Positions 56,001 to 63,764 of a stretch of 64,000 bases of DNA are shown piece by piece. Source of the stretch: Ricordea florida (lineage: Eukaryota > Cnidaria > Anthozoa > Corallimorpharia > Ricordeidae); NCBI GenBank assembly GCA_949710005.1, contig OX453276.1:5809877-5873876 (forward strand). The letters are read 5' to 3'. Position 1 is the first letter of the stretch; each line of letters opens with the position of its first letter. Both the position numbers and the translations under genes were made by a program. The notes below the pieces were generated by a model that saw nothing but the letters and a program-made list of their open reading frames with translations, was not told the origin of the DNA and searched no databases.

Positions 56001-59000
56001 ACTGTATAGTAAAACAAACAGTACCACAGTACAGTACTGTTCAGTAGCTTTCCAAAGAATGGGCACTCCGTGATAAACCATGACTTTGTAAACATTCTTT
56101 GGAAATGCCGCATTAATTGCTAAACGCTATTCATATACCTCATGTAACCATCTCACTGTTAATTCTTTAGTCACGGATGTATATTCATCTTTTGTTCTGT
56201 TCCTTATTACGTTTTCGAATGTTTCACTGGTTGTCTGCAGTTCAAACTCTATTTTCAGTTTGGCTGTCGAAAAAAGAAGAGGTAAAAACTCTTAGCGAAT
56301 GTATGCCAACAATAGAGGGAACATTCCCCAACATTTCCATCTTTTATAATCCACACTTATTGCCGTTTGATTGGTCAGGCGTATTGGAGTAGGCGAGTGA
56401 TGAATGGTGCCTTCGTCCATCTTTGACGACAGACCGTGCAGAGGATTGGGGCAAGCCCAAAGGGAATCGCGTAATAGGTAGTCCCCATTCTTCTTTCTGC
56501 ACTCTCAAGATGACGGCTTAGTGCGATCGACTTTTGATCACTGAGCGTTCATACACCACAGAGCGCATGCTCTGGAGGTTATGATTGTCACTATATCGGT
56601 GCCGCCGGATGGTGCTAAATCGTTTTGGTGGCTAGATGGGAGAAAATATTAACATTATTATGTTCAGTCTCCTAATGTGCCAATTTTTAAATAAAACTGA
56701 GTATGTATTTTTAGGTTTTCAGTAATTCCATAACAATCGTGAGCTTTCCACAAAGTTGCTAAAATCCGGGACAGTACGTCAGTTGCAAAGGTTTTCACTA
56801 GCGACGGAATTGGTGTCGGAGCCGTAAGCGGAGTCGAAAAAGCGCATATGACCAATAGACCACAAGGGACAGAGAGGGAAACTCCCAGTCCAGCTCTTGG
56901 AATATGAAAACTTCAGGAAAGTTAATTCTGTACACAGAAGTCTTTTTTTCGAGAGGTCCGTGTGCCTCATTATAATGGCGTACCGAGTAGGACTCTTGTT
57001 TGTAAATTCCACCCGAACAATCCATAATTAGAGAACCTCACACATATTCAAGAGCCGCGAGTTGCCATTAGATACCAATGCGGACCTCTCGGATAACGTT
57101 CTTCCGTTCTGTAAATAACTTTATATTGATTACTGAAGTTTTCATATTCCATCCGACGCCCCGATTGTCCCTCTCTTGAAATTTCAAAAATCGGATTCGC
57201 AAGCAGGATCACACCCTCGAGGGGATTGAATTCCGAAGAATCAGAACAAATCATTTTATTACGACTCAACTTACAACTCCATCGCTAAGATTCACAAGGA
57301 AACAGGAATCTCGGAGTCGGAAGCAGAAGCCGAAGAATAAGGGACGGACCATTAGAAAAGTGATGGGGGGGGGGGTGGGGAATTTTCAGCCTGCACGAAT
57401 TTTTTTTTTTGCTCACTGCTTGTGCAGGAATTTTTTTTTCAGGTGAACCCCTCTGCACGAATTTGTTTTTACTACGTGTGAAAAAGTCACAATTGGACCT
57501 TCCTTCTGCATGAATTTTTTTTTTTACCTTCTTCTTTGCATGAAGTTTTTTTCTTGGCATTTTCACTTGTATGAATTTTTTTTGTTTTTTTTCCCCCACC
57601 CCTCCCCCCCATCACTTTTCTAATGGTCCGTCCCTAAGTCAATCATTATGTGCGAGTACAGGCCCTCCGAGTTTTTCGCTCCCGCCTCCGCTCCGAAAAA
57701 GGAAAAGGAGTTCTAAGCAGAATAGGAACACTGTTTTTATTGGATAGTAAGCGCGTATCACTCTTGAGTCCAATTCCATTTGCTAGTGAAAACCAGCCTT
57801 AAATAAGCAGTTCTCACCTCCAAATACTTTGAGCTTTACAAGACTTTTCGCTGTTCCGGCTTGATTCACAGCCCAGCAGTAAAACTCTGCGTTATTGTCT
57901 TCGTGTACTACTGAAGAAATACCAAGGGAACCATTATCAAAGACTCTGAAGACCTGAGTCACATCTCCGAGACTTGTTTGTACTGGAGAGTTTTTCGTGA
58001 AATTTAATCTTGTCTCTGGGTCGAAGACAACGGACCAGTAGACCGTTGGATCAGGAAAACCGGAAACGTTACATGGGAGGACGACAGGGGACCGTGTCTT
58101 GACCAAAAAAGACTCTGCCTCTTGGTGTATTCTGGGTGCAACTAGAGAGAGGCGAATAATAAAGTAAGGTCAATAATAGCCAATAAAAATGCAAAGCTGT
58201 GGTAACCAATAGTGACGTGCGACCGTGGTGTTAGTGGCCTGTAAGTACGTGAAAGGCATCATGGGGTAATTTATACAAGCAACCGCGAACGATGCACAAA
58301 GCAAAAGATACAGATAGAGATATGAATGCACACAGACGTATATACACACACATAAGTATCTATGTAATTTATATACACAGAATACCACAGTTTTATACAC
58401 ACTATATGTACCTATGCAATATATACTCAAAGAATACCACATATGTATACACACTATATGTATCTATGAAATATGTACACACAGAATACAACATTTGTAT
58501 ACACACTATATGTATCTGTGTAATATATACACACAGAATATCACATTTGTGAAGTGAACTTCCATTTTGAAGATATCATTAGTACTTTCATCATCATCAT
58601 CATCACCATCATTATCATTATTTTTAATAAATACAATAATAAGTACTTAAAAGATGATACCCCTGGATCTGTTTTATTATAACAAGGCGCACAATTATAG
58701 ATTTTCCTCCCGCAGTATGAACCCCCTTGAACTTTACAGTAACTGCGATTTAAAGTAAAAAAAAGGAACAGAAAATTCAGAACGGGATTCAAGCCGCGAC
58801 CTTGTGAATGGCGGTGCGACCCTCTAGCAGCTGAGCTAAACCAGCCGTTTACACTGAAATCAGACAACTTAAACTGACCTTACTAGCTTAGTTAGCATTT
58901 AGGCCTTTGCCACCCCCGTGTATGATATCAATGCCCATGATTTTTGCTCAAATTGAATCATGGCCAGGCGCGGATCCACACCAGTTTCCACCGTTTTACC

Positions 59001-61586
59001 TGAATAGGTCTGGTTTTTCCATAATGAATAATATATTTTTTAATAAAAAGAAAAACTTTACAAGTTAAAATCTGAGGAGAATGGAACTGGCCAATATCCT
59101 GTGTGAATGACTCAGAGACCCAGGAAACGGGACTTAAGGGAGTTAAATCCAAAACATTTCCCGGGTGAGCATGCCCCCGGACCCTCCTGGAAACTTGCTC
59201 CTTTGGCGCTCGTTTAGGAAATTATCACCATTGTCAGGAAATTGTCACCATTTATATTAGATCCGCGCCTGATGGTGTTATTTAACAATTATTCGCCGAA
59301 GGCGAAGTGATTATCGGTGAATATTCACCGAGACGAAGTCGAGGTGAATATTCATCGATAATCACTGAGCCTGAGGCGAATAATTGTTTTAGTATAAATA
59401 CATAGGTGATTATTTCAAAAAAAGAAAAAAAAGCATTGTACAACACGAAAAAATTATATTTCATCAAAAGCGCGCGAACGACTGGCAGCCATTTTGTTCG
59501 TCGAGGTGATTATCGGCTGATAATCCGAGATAGCGAACCAATCAGAGCGCGCGGTTTTGTATAATCACCTGAGTATTTATACTAAAAAAATATAGTCAGT
59601 ACAGTGGCTACTTTTGACCTCGTCCCTCGCTCGCCATATTTAATTTTGGCTTTTAAGCGCAGTTGTTCTTTTAAGCCGCCAGTCATGCAAAACAGACCGT
59701 GGTTTCCTGACGGGGCCAGCACTCTAGCTCACCGTTACTATCGCGCCTCCATAATCACTGTAAGAGCGTATTCTAAACAGAGCGTCCAGTGTTTCGGCTG
59801 TGTTTTAAAAGTGAGCATACAAAATTACTTTAAAAAGCAACCAAAAAAGTTTTTTTTTGCTGGTGTATACTTACTACAGGAGGCGTTGAATTCAAAGGTG
59901 CTATAGTTTCCAAGCCCTGAAGAGGTATTAGCGGCCACTTTCACTGTGTAGTTATGACATTGGTTTAAATTATAAACCTCAACTGATGAAGCATTACTAT
60001 CCACAGTCAACCGCCTCGCTTCCCCGTCGCCCTTGGACACTATTACATCATATCCGGTGACGTTTCCCAAGGGGAAGACTACGCTCCAGTTGACCAGCAG
60101 AGTAGTGGGACTTACAAAGCGTGTAGACAAGTCAGAGATCACTACACCAAAAGAAAGCAAATGCAAATTGACTCCATTTTGTTTGTTAAATAAAATTCTA
60201 CCCACAACTAGTTTTCAACTTCCAAATTAAAGAAATAGCACAAAATTTAGACTATAAACTGTTTAATCAAGAGAAAATGAGGTTAGAGAACGCATCTTCC
60301 ATATTGGGTACTCTTACTAAGGACGCTTACCATTTGCCAAAACTGGTCGATCAGAAGGGTCAATTTGTAAAGAGAATTCCACTATCAATCAGAACTGTCC
60401 AGCCAGATAAGTTTATTTCTATACATAGCATGTATAGCGGTGACAGGTTTTAAGCGAAAACTCGCAAAAGAAGCTTACTTCATTTTCAATTGGACCTGCC
60501 GGGCTGGTCAGTTCTGACTTTTGGTAAGCGCCCTAAGATAAGGGAACAGAATCTATTTTTAGATCTGGAAACTATTTTAACTGACCAATGGCTGATGTCC
60601 TTCTCATGACGTGGTTGTAATTTCAATTTCTTGTTTCGTTTGACCTCGACTTTACATTTGAGGTATTGGGAAACCGCGCAGCCATGGAACGAGACATAAT
60701 AGATTCCGCGCTAAAAATAGATTCTGTCCACTTATCATAAAAAACGGGGTTATGTTCTCTTTCCTCATTTTCTCATGCTTTAATTTAAGAACCGGCTGTC
60801 TTACTATTTGGCTGGTTCTGCGAACGGACACGATAAGGCGAATCCTGAGTTCTGATTGGCTACCCAATATGCAGCCAACCTCACGCTTGGTGAATTACGC
60901 ATATATAGACAAAACTTGTTCTCTAGGATTTTGCTTGGAGATTGGCTATGCCCGTCTCCTAGCTTGTTCCATTCATTAAACTTGAACGGCCTTGACCTCA
61001 AGGCTAGTCTTGTGTTATGGACCAACACTAGCCCTGACTTGACATAAATGATTTAGGAGGGAATCCTTTTGCTTAAGGCAGGGTGGGGTGGGAAATGTCT
61101 TTGTCTTGTAGCTAAATGCTAGCTGAAAGATCTGTAGCCTCCGCTGATTTTGCAATTAGAAGTTATTAGGGCTTGTCCAAGTGTAGCATTTCTTAGACAG
61201 ACATACCGTGGCCTAGGCTTCAAGGCAGATGAGTCTCATGCCTAAATGTGGGATTGTGTGTCCAAGTTAGGGGTGTGGGGTCGGGTTGCCTTTGCGTTTT
61301 GCTGTCTTGTATAGTGAAAGCTGCGTTGGTACGTGGCAGGTGCAGGAAGCTTCTTATCTATCCAGTAAGATAGGTGATCATTGCTTTGCAAAATGCATCG
61401 TTATTTTTTTCTTGTGTTTCTTAGTTGCGACGAACTTCAACAATCAACCTTTTAAGGGGATGTTAAATTACTCACAATATACACAAAATGGTTTTTACCT
61501 TGTGAATCCGTGCTCCACGAACCTAAAGCCACGAGTAAAAGGTAAACCGCTACACTGTAATCCCGTGAAGAAAACGACGGCCTCAT
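34314..61586 (-). CDS. Gene B: receptor tyrosine kinase, FN3-Ig-SEA-like-FN3-TM-kinase, complete
   Basis: Seventeen exons with consistent phases give 2598 coding nt (865 residues): signal peptide, FN3, Ig, a three-exon SEA-like module, FN3, one membrane helix, a juxtamembrane segment, the kinase and an acidic tail. The kinase shows GSGAFG (P-loop), AVKML (ATP-binding Lys), the alpha-C Glu in YNELNIMV, HRDLASRN, DFGLARDIYE, WMALESL and CWHEDPYQRPTF. The catalytic residues are therefore all present and the enzyme should be active. The split kinase and its motifs resemble the FGFR/RET group, but the ectodomain is different and no ortholog is claimed. The activation loop carries Tyr in IYESGAYET, and the tail has YHEF and YDEIP as possible docking sites. 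All introns are GT-AG except one probable GC-AG after the membrane exon. Confidence 0.9.
34734..34833 (-). CDS. Gene B exon 16, end of kinase C-lobe
   Basis: This exon is 100 nt, entry phase 2 and exit phase 0, donor gtaagt. It encodes YKIMMDCWHEDPYQRPTFDQ, the conserved CW...RP motif. Confidence 0.92.
34949..34996. repeat. (AAT)n microsatellite in gene B intron
   Basis: It has about sixteen triplets, 115 bp upstream of exon 16 on the coding strand. Confidence 0.9.
35340..35530. repeat. GTCGGCCGAC palindromic repeat array
   Basis: Many overlapping copies of the self-complementary CTGTCGGCCGACAG are preceded by ACCGACACATTACCGACATG-type units. The whole stretch can fold on itself. Confidence 0.85.
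36708..36850. mobile_element. Hairpin MITE
   Basis: The arms GTTATTTACCGG and CCGGTAAATAAC sit at the ends, with inner arms GGTCCGTATGGGAAAA and GTCTTGAG-type palindromes around GGCCGAAGGCC. Confidence 0.75.
37617..37713 (-). CDS. Gene B exon 15, kinase C-lobe
   Basis: This exon is 97 nt, entry phase 1 and exit phase 2, acceptor tatatacag, donor gtaagc. It encodes KVPYAALGGAEIVDYLRNGQ and LSQPDCCSDE, matching the PYPG...L..G.R...P..C block of receptor kinases. Confidence 0.9.
38129..39400 (-). mobile_element. Crypton-type tyrosine recombinase relic (frameshifted)
   Basis: Three overlapping frames together resemble one recombinase of the Crypton-derived DUF3504/QRICH1-ZMYM class. The N-terminal part has TWLNVWTSWAESRNF and LRVMLASRERHLREKY, the middle part has HQDMYVGDFVF and GIEFVTYAETPRK, and the C-terminal part has LTNHSDRKTLVKKL (HxxR), GVTGHTNERS and LADYEEA with the presumed nucleophile Tyr. 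At least two frameshifts separate the parts, so it is not functional. It lies within the gene B intron between exons 14 and 15, in the same orientation as the gene. Confidence 0.78.
39698..39972 (+). mobile_element. tRNA-derived SINE
   Basis: A tRNA-like head has an A-box (TAGTGTAGTGG) and a B-box (GAGTTCGAGCCC). A conserved body follows with TAAATGGGTACCGGCGATAT, GGGTAACCCTGCGATGG and GTGAAACCGGGATAAGCTCC. It lies in the gene B intron. Confidence 0.8.
41205..41245 (-). CDS. Gene B exon 14, kinase helix F region
   Basis: This 41-nt exon encodes WSFGVVLWEIETC, with entry phase 2 and exit phase 1, acceptor atttcag and donor gtaagt. Confidence 0.92.
41338..41633. mobile_element. Palindromic MITE (GGCCATTTTTA family), copy 2
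   Basis: It is bounded by GGCCCTTTTTATACTCG and CTAGTATAAAAATGGCC and lies in the intron directly after exon 13. The first copy is at 22755-23187. Confidence 0.75.
41655..41725 (-). CDS. Gene B exon 13, kinase activation-segment end
   Basis: This exon is 71 nt, entry phase 0 and exit phase 2. It encodes GKLPVRWMALESLQGYTYTT and ESDV. ALE replaces the usual APE; RET has a similar AIE. Confidence 0.93.
41865..42165 (+). repeat. About 81-bp tandem repeat, four units
   Basis: The unit contains GACGAAGGAGTTGCGAACTA and GCCGGAAACTGGCTTCGAG. The last units lack about 18 bp. It lies in a gene B intron. Confidence 0.85.
42492..42614 (-). CDS. Gene B exon 12, catalytic loop and DFG
   Basis: This exon is 123 nt, phase 0 on both sides. 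It encodes FVHRDLASRNVLLG and SDFGLARDIYESGAYETTSG. The catalytic Asp, Asn and DFG Asp are all present. Confidence 0.95.
42812..43240 (+). repeat. 64-bp tandem repeat, about six to seven units
   Basis: The unit contains AACTCAAGATATATAAAACA and ACAAAACCACACTGAACTCG. It lies in the gene B intron between exons 11 and 12. Confidence 0.88.
43441..43502. repeat. Short hairpin
   Basis: GTGCTTTATCATGTATAAAA pairs with TTTTATACATGATAAAACAC. Confidence 0.7.
43758..43942 (-). CDS. Gene B exon 11, kinase hinge and helix D-E
   Basis: This exon is 185 nt, entry phase 1 and exit phase 0. It encodes GPLWIVVSIAENGSLKDFL, a variable Ser-rich segment, then EKLRFAHGIAKGMSHLAKVK. Confidence 0.93.
45397..45507 (-). 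CDS. Gene B exon 10, kinase alpha-C and beta-4
   Basis: This exon is 111 nt, phase 1 in and out. It encodes RELRDLYNELNIMVSIGNHP and NVVSLIGACSVDG, close to the same block in FGF receptors. Confidence 0.93.
45610..45935 (+). repeat. 106-bp minisatellite, block 2
   Basis: It has about three units of the same repeat as 29280-29918, in a gene B intron. Confidence 0.82.
46002..46236 (-). CDS. Gene B exon 9, juxtamembrane and kinase P-loop
   Basis: This exon is 235 nt, phase 0 in and phase 1 out, acceptor tttacag, donor gtgtgt. It encodes a Tyr/Asn-rich juxtamembrane part (PNIYGNREN), then LKIGEALGSGAFGVVMKGYL and CAVKMLK. Confidence 0.93.
46268..46672. mobile_element. Compound hairpin MITE
   Basis: Two copies of a perfect-looking hairpin (arms TTTTTTCCCGTCGATTTATG and complement around AAGCGCTTCGCGCTT) are flanked by GGTCCGTACTGTAAAATACG palindromes. 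A further outer pair (ATATTTATTATATCTC and GAGATATAATAAATA) lies to the right. Confidence 0.75.
47180..47822 (+). repeat. 106-bp minisatellite, block 3
   Basis: It has about six units and ends about 20-25 bp from the splice donor of exon 8. This is the best-preserved block. Confidence 0.88.
47845..47996 (-). CDS. Gene B exon 8, membrane helix
   Basis: This exon is 152 nt, entry phase 1 and exit phase 0. It encodes NALAIALGLGLPSAFFAVIV, then AFYMFHKYKKRSS, a single membrane span with a basic stop-transfer end. The only junction that keeps phase with exon 9 uses a GC donor (GAG|gcaaga). Confidence 0.8.
48235..48780. mobile_element. Longer copy of AACAATTAGATTAT-type MITE
   Basis: The left end is ATTAGATTATGAGCTCGAGA and the right end is AGCGAATAATCGAATTGTTT, with the GGTGATAGTTGATGAGG palindrome near the right end. 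It is about 545 bp. Confidence 0.55.
48913..49107. mobile_element. Palindromic MITE
   Basis: GAGTGTTTCTGTTGAG, TGAGGAACTATC and AAATTTGATGTTCTT are mirrored at 49025-49105 around GCCCGAGAAACGAAGCTCC. Confidence 0.7.
49343..49665. mobile_element. Two adjoining hairpin MITEs
   Basis: The first (49343-49460) is of the AACAATTAGATTATGAGC family. The second runs from TTAGTATAAATCTACCAG to GTAGATTTATACTAA, with a central hairpin CGCTACTCACTATCTAT. Confidence 0.65.
50470..50625. repeat. Inverted-repeat element
   Basis: ATATCACCCGACTAGTCGG and CCACTAGTTGGGTGATACT bound a short segment. Confidence 0.5.
50691..50996 (-). CDS. Gene B exon 7, membrane-proximal FN3
   Basis: This exon is 306 nt, phase 1 in and out. 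It encodes QPPPAPTDLEAS, FVVIKWKPL and TETGYLVQIASHSV, a full FN3 domain just outside the membrane. Confidence 0.9.
51085..52372. repeat. CACT/CTCA-rich satellite with higher-order units
   Basis: About 1.3 kb of CTCACTCACTC-type sequence contains higher-order repeats such as CAAACTCTCTATTTCACTC every roughly 80-150 bp. Open frames inside it are low complexity and not genes. Confidence 0.9.
52374..52497. mobile_element. Fragment of the GGATCCACACC family element
   Basis: About 120 bp match 58972-59100 (GATCCACACC, GAATGAATAATATATTTT, AAATCTGAGGAGAATGGAA). Confidence 0.6.
52490..54180 (-). mobile_element. LINE retrotransposon relic (ORF1 and start of ORF2)
   Basis: At 53413-53742 the frame gives ALKPIICKFVRRLAKEQIIE and IGLPEHTSMSAVRIFDYQTP, typical of LINE ORF1 C-terminal (RRM-like/CTD) regions. 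At 52494-52772 the frame gives MSLLHNNVRNLTCNLENVQ and GGVGIYISTNLNYNVIE, the start of the ORF2 endonuclease. A broken coiled-coil region at 53800-54170 should be the ORF1 N-terminus. Reverse transcriptase is missing. It lies in a gene B intron, sense to the gene. Confidence 0.72.
54347..54507 (-). CDS. Gene B exon 6, SEA-like module part 3
   Basis: This exon is 161 nt, entry phase 2 and exit phase 1, acceptor tctctag, donor gtgagt. It encodes EGQRSITVDFEVTTAW, then an acidic helix (EALQEMEDLVLEISDSG). Confidence 0.85.
55244..55539. mobile_element. PIF/Harbinger-type MITE, copy 2, complete
   Basis: The termini GGGACGGACCATTAGAAAAG and complement are flanked by TTA on both sides. It has seven T-tracts headed by TGCAYGAA-like octamers and lies in a gene B intron. 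Confidence 0.85.
55750..55820 (-). CDS. Gene B exon 5, SEA-like module part 2
   Basis: This exon is 71 nt, entry phase 0 and exit phase 2, donor gtgagt. It encodes VDKLFVNLDQVFDVLTRSNR, consistent with the second helix of a SEA fold. Confidence 0.82.
55865..56070 (-). repeat. 106-bp minisatellite, block 4 (inverted)
   Basis: It has about two units on the minus strand relative to blocks 1-3, between gene B exons 4 and 5. Confidence 0.82.
56139..56263 (-). CDS. Gene B exon 4, SEA-like module part 1
   Basis: This exon is 125 nt, entry phase 1 and exit phase 0, acceptor tttcgacag. It encodes AKLKIEFELQTTSETFENVI and YTSVTKELTVRWLHE. It supplies exactly the phase step needed between exons 3 and 5. 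Confidence 0.8.
57341..57634. mobile_element. PIF/Harbinger-type MITE, copy 3, complete
   Basis: It has the same termini and internal T-tract pattern as the 55.2-kb copy, with a TAA duplication on both sides. Confidence 0.85.
57818..58141 (-). CDS. Gene B exon 3, Ig domain
   Basis: This exon is 324 nt, phase 1 in and out. It is an I-set-like Ig domain with VVLPCNVSGFPDPTVYW (first Cys and Trp) and NAEFYCWAVNQAGTA (second Cys after Tyr). Confidence 0.92.
58295..58550. repeat. Tandem repeat, about 45-bp unit
   Basis: There are four or five units of ATACACACTATATGTATCTA and AATATATACACACAGAATA. Confidence 0.75.
58780..58848 (-). mobile_element. tRNA-derived SINE head or tRNA pseudogene
   Basis: On the minus strand GGTTTAGCTCAGCTGCTAGA (A-box) is followed at the right spacing by GGCTTGAATCCCG (B-box). 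The acceptor arms do not pair well. Confidence 0.5.
58966..59271. mobile_element. Short DNA transposon with AGGCGCGGATC termini
   Basis: AGGCGCGGATC at the left and GATCCGCGCCT at the right are perfect 11-bp inverted repeats around 306 bp. The related fragment is at 52374-52497. Confidence 0.7.
59281..59588. mobile_element. Palindromic MITE (TTAGTATAAAT family), copy 2
   Basis: It is nearly collinear with 1495-1810, including the AAAGCGCGCGAACGA stretch. It lies in a gene B intron. Confidence 0.72.
59875..60141 (-). CDS. Gene B exon 2, N-terminal FN3
   Basis: This exon is 267 nt, phase 1 in and out, acceptor ggtgtag, donor gtaagt. It encodes TTLLVNWSVVFPLG, GYDVIVSKGDG and CHNYTVKVAANTSSGLGNYS. 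Confidence 0.9.
61499..61586 (-). CDS. Gene B exon 1, start codon and signal peptide
   Basis: The ATG is at 61586-61584, followed by 29 codons and one base (phase 1, donor gtaaaa). The hydrophobic core is SVAVYLLLVALGSWS. Its phase fits exon 2 exactly. Confidence 0.82.
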
Positions 61587-61889
61587 ACCTATATCTTTGT
61601 TTCAATGAACCCTAGCAATGATATTCATCATCTGAAATAAAGGATGAAACACGTTTATTTTCTCCGAAAAATGTATCCCAATCACCTGAAATAATAATGA
61701 AAGCAGTAACAACAACAACCAACAACAACGATAACGATAACAATAATAGTAACACATGCAGCAATAGAAATAATAATAATGATGGTTATAATAATTTTAA
61801 TATCAATAATAGTGATCAGAGGGTGAAGCACAAACCAGAGTTCAGGATAGGGTTGGGTGGCGAAATATCATTGCAGCCTTAGTAATGGT

Positions 61890-62005
61890 AATAGGACTGA
61901 GTGGAGTCCAATTCGGTCTGTAATCATACGAGTGATAAACAAAATCGGACGACCGCGTAGCGGGAGTCCGATTTGTTTAATCACGAGTATGATTGCAGAC
62001 CGAAT
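61890..62005. mobile_element. Hairpin MITE
   Basis: CCAATTCGGTCTGTAATCAT and ATGATTGCAGACCGAATTAG flank inner arms AAATCGGACGACCGCG and complement. Confidence 0.7.
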
Positions 62006-62153
62006 TAGACGACACAAAGTCTTATTACCAATTAATCATAACTTTAACAAAATTTGTGATGTATAAACTTCTTTTTTTTTTAATCAAAACATGAAATTCC
62101 AAGATTTTTTATGCCAGATGTGAAAAAAAGCCATTTAAGCGCGCGCGTGATGG

Positions 62154-62188
<35 letters not shown>

Positions 62189-62315
62189 TGTCCAATTTAA
62201 CTGTCCTATTAAGGCTGAAATCAGGGCAGTTAATATCCAATCAGATTTGAGAATTTTGTTATAGTTATGATTATGTCCCCAATGGGATGAAGAGTTTAAG
62301 AAATTATGTAAGTAA

Positions 62316-62541
62316 GGGACGGACCATTAGAAAAGTGATGGGGGGGGGGGGGGAGTGTGGGAAAAAAAAAATATTCATGCAAGGAAAAATGCCAAGAAAA
62401 AAAATTCATGCAAAGAAGAAGGTAAAAAAAAAATCATGCAGAAGGAAGGTCCAATTGTGACATTTTCACACGTAGTAAAAAAAATTCGTGCAAGCTGAAA
62501 ATTCCCCACCCCCCCCCATTACTTTTCTAATGGTCCGACCC
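62316..62541. mobile_element. PIF/Harbinger-type MITE, copy 4, internally deleted
   Basis: It is in reverse orientation to copies 1-3 and lacks the two units with GCTCACTGCT and GGTGAACCCC. It is flanked by TAA. Confidence 0.82.
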
Positions 62542-62577
62542 TAATGGGATGAAGAGATTAAGAAATTATGTAAGTAA

Positions 62578-62872
62578 GGGACGGACCATTAGAAAAGTGA
62601 TAGGGGGGGGGGATGTAGGGAAAAAAACAAAAAAAAATTCATGCAAGGGAAAATAAAAAGAAAAAAATTCATGCAAAGAAGAAGGTAAAAAAAAATCATG
62701 CAGAAGGAAGGTCCAATTGTGACTTTTTCACACGTAGTATAAAAAATTCGTGTAGAGGGGTTCACCTGAAAAAAAAATTCCTGCACAAGCAGTGAGCGAA
62801 AAAAAAAATTCGTGCAAGCTGAAAATTCCCCATTCCGCCCCCCACCCCATCACTTTTCTAATGGTCCGTCCC
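62578..62872. mobile_element. PIF/Harbinger-type MITE, copy 5
   Basis: It is a full-length copy in the same orientation as copy 4 and only 36 bp from it. The spacer repeats the flanking host sequence, so the two arose with a tandem duplication. Confidence 0.85.
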
Positions 62873-63199
62873 TAATGGGATGAAGAGGTTAAGAAATTAT
62901 GTAATCATGATCAGGAGCCCAGGAGCAGGCTCCTGATTGGTTGAATACTATGACCGTTGTTCCTGAACATACTGAAAAATGGAAAAGCCCAGTTTGCAAT
63001 AAAGCTTAAGTTTCCAAACTACATTAGCCAAGCTAGCTCCAGACGGATTTTTTTTTTTTCATGAACGTTTTTATTGCAACACGGAAACACCACTTACGAT
63101 ATTATTACTTAAACTACGTTTTTCAATAAGTGAAAGACCACCAGAGTTAAATGAGCAACTTATCAAAGCAGTTGCAAAGATAAGACGTGAAAAAAATTC

Positions 63200-63268
63200 A
63201 GCCATAAGCGGGATTCGAACCAATGACCTTGCGAAACCGGCGCATTGACGCTCAAGCCAAGGTCATGC
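63200..63268 (-). mobile_element. tRNA-like SINE head
   Basis: On the minus strand the B-box GGTTCGAATCCC is preceded by an A-box-like TGGCTTGAGCG. No convincing complete cloverleaf is formed. Confidence 0.4.
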
Positions 63269-63764
63269 GTTCCAGTCCTGTTCAAATCTGAATTTTTCAA
63301 GGCGATATGCAAACTTGACTTTATTTGTAAAGTTCGGAAGAAGTAACGCATGCTCGACGTATAATTTGATGGTATATTTACACACTCGAAGGGCTTGTAA
63401 AACAAGCTCTTCTCGTGTTCTTCCAACATTCCTCGTCGTTTCACTCACAAATACTCTGCTGTTTATTTCTTTTATAAACTAACTTTTTTTTTTAGAAAAT
63501 CTTAAATTTCTATGGATTTACCAGCACAATGACCCATAAGTTTATCAGCCCGCGCGTAGGACTTATTTTATGATATTTATGATTTATTTATGATTTATGA
63601 TGACTTATTTTATGATATCTGTAGCGATGTATGAATAAAAGAATATAGTAGAATAACTTGTTTAAGGCAGAGTATTTGTTTCGAGTTCCAATTAAAAGTT
63701 CCTCATCTTCTGGTGAAAGTGTGTGCTGTTCGAACAGTCTGTGGGGTAAATAGATGAAAAGAGT

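Noticed and set aside
58780..63268. Possible functional tRNA genes at 58780-58848 and 63200-63268
   Set aside because: A and B boxes are present, but acceptor and anticodon arms do not fold well; they are better seen as SINE heads.
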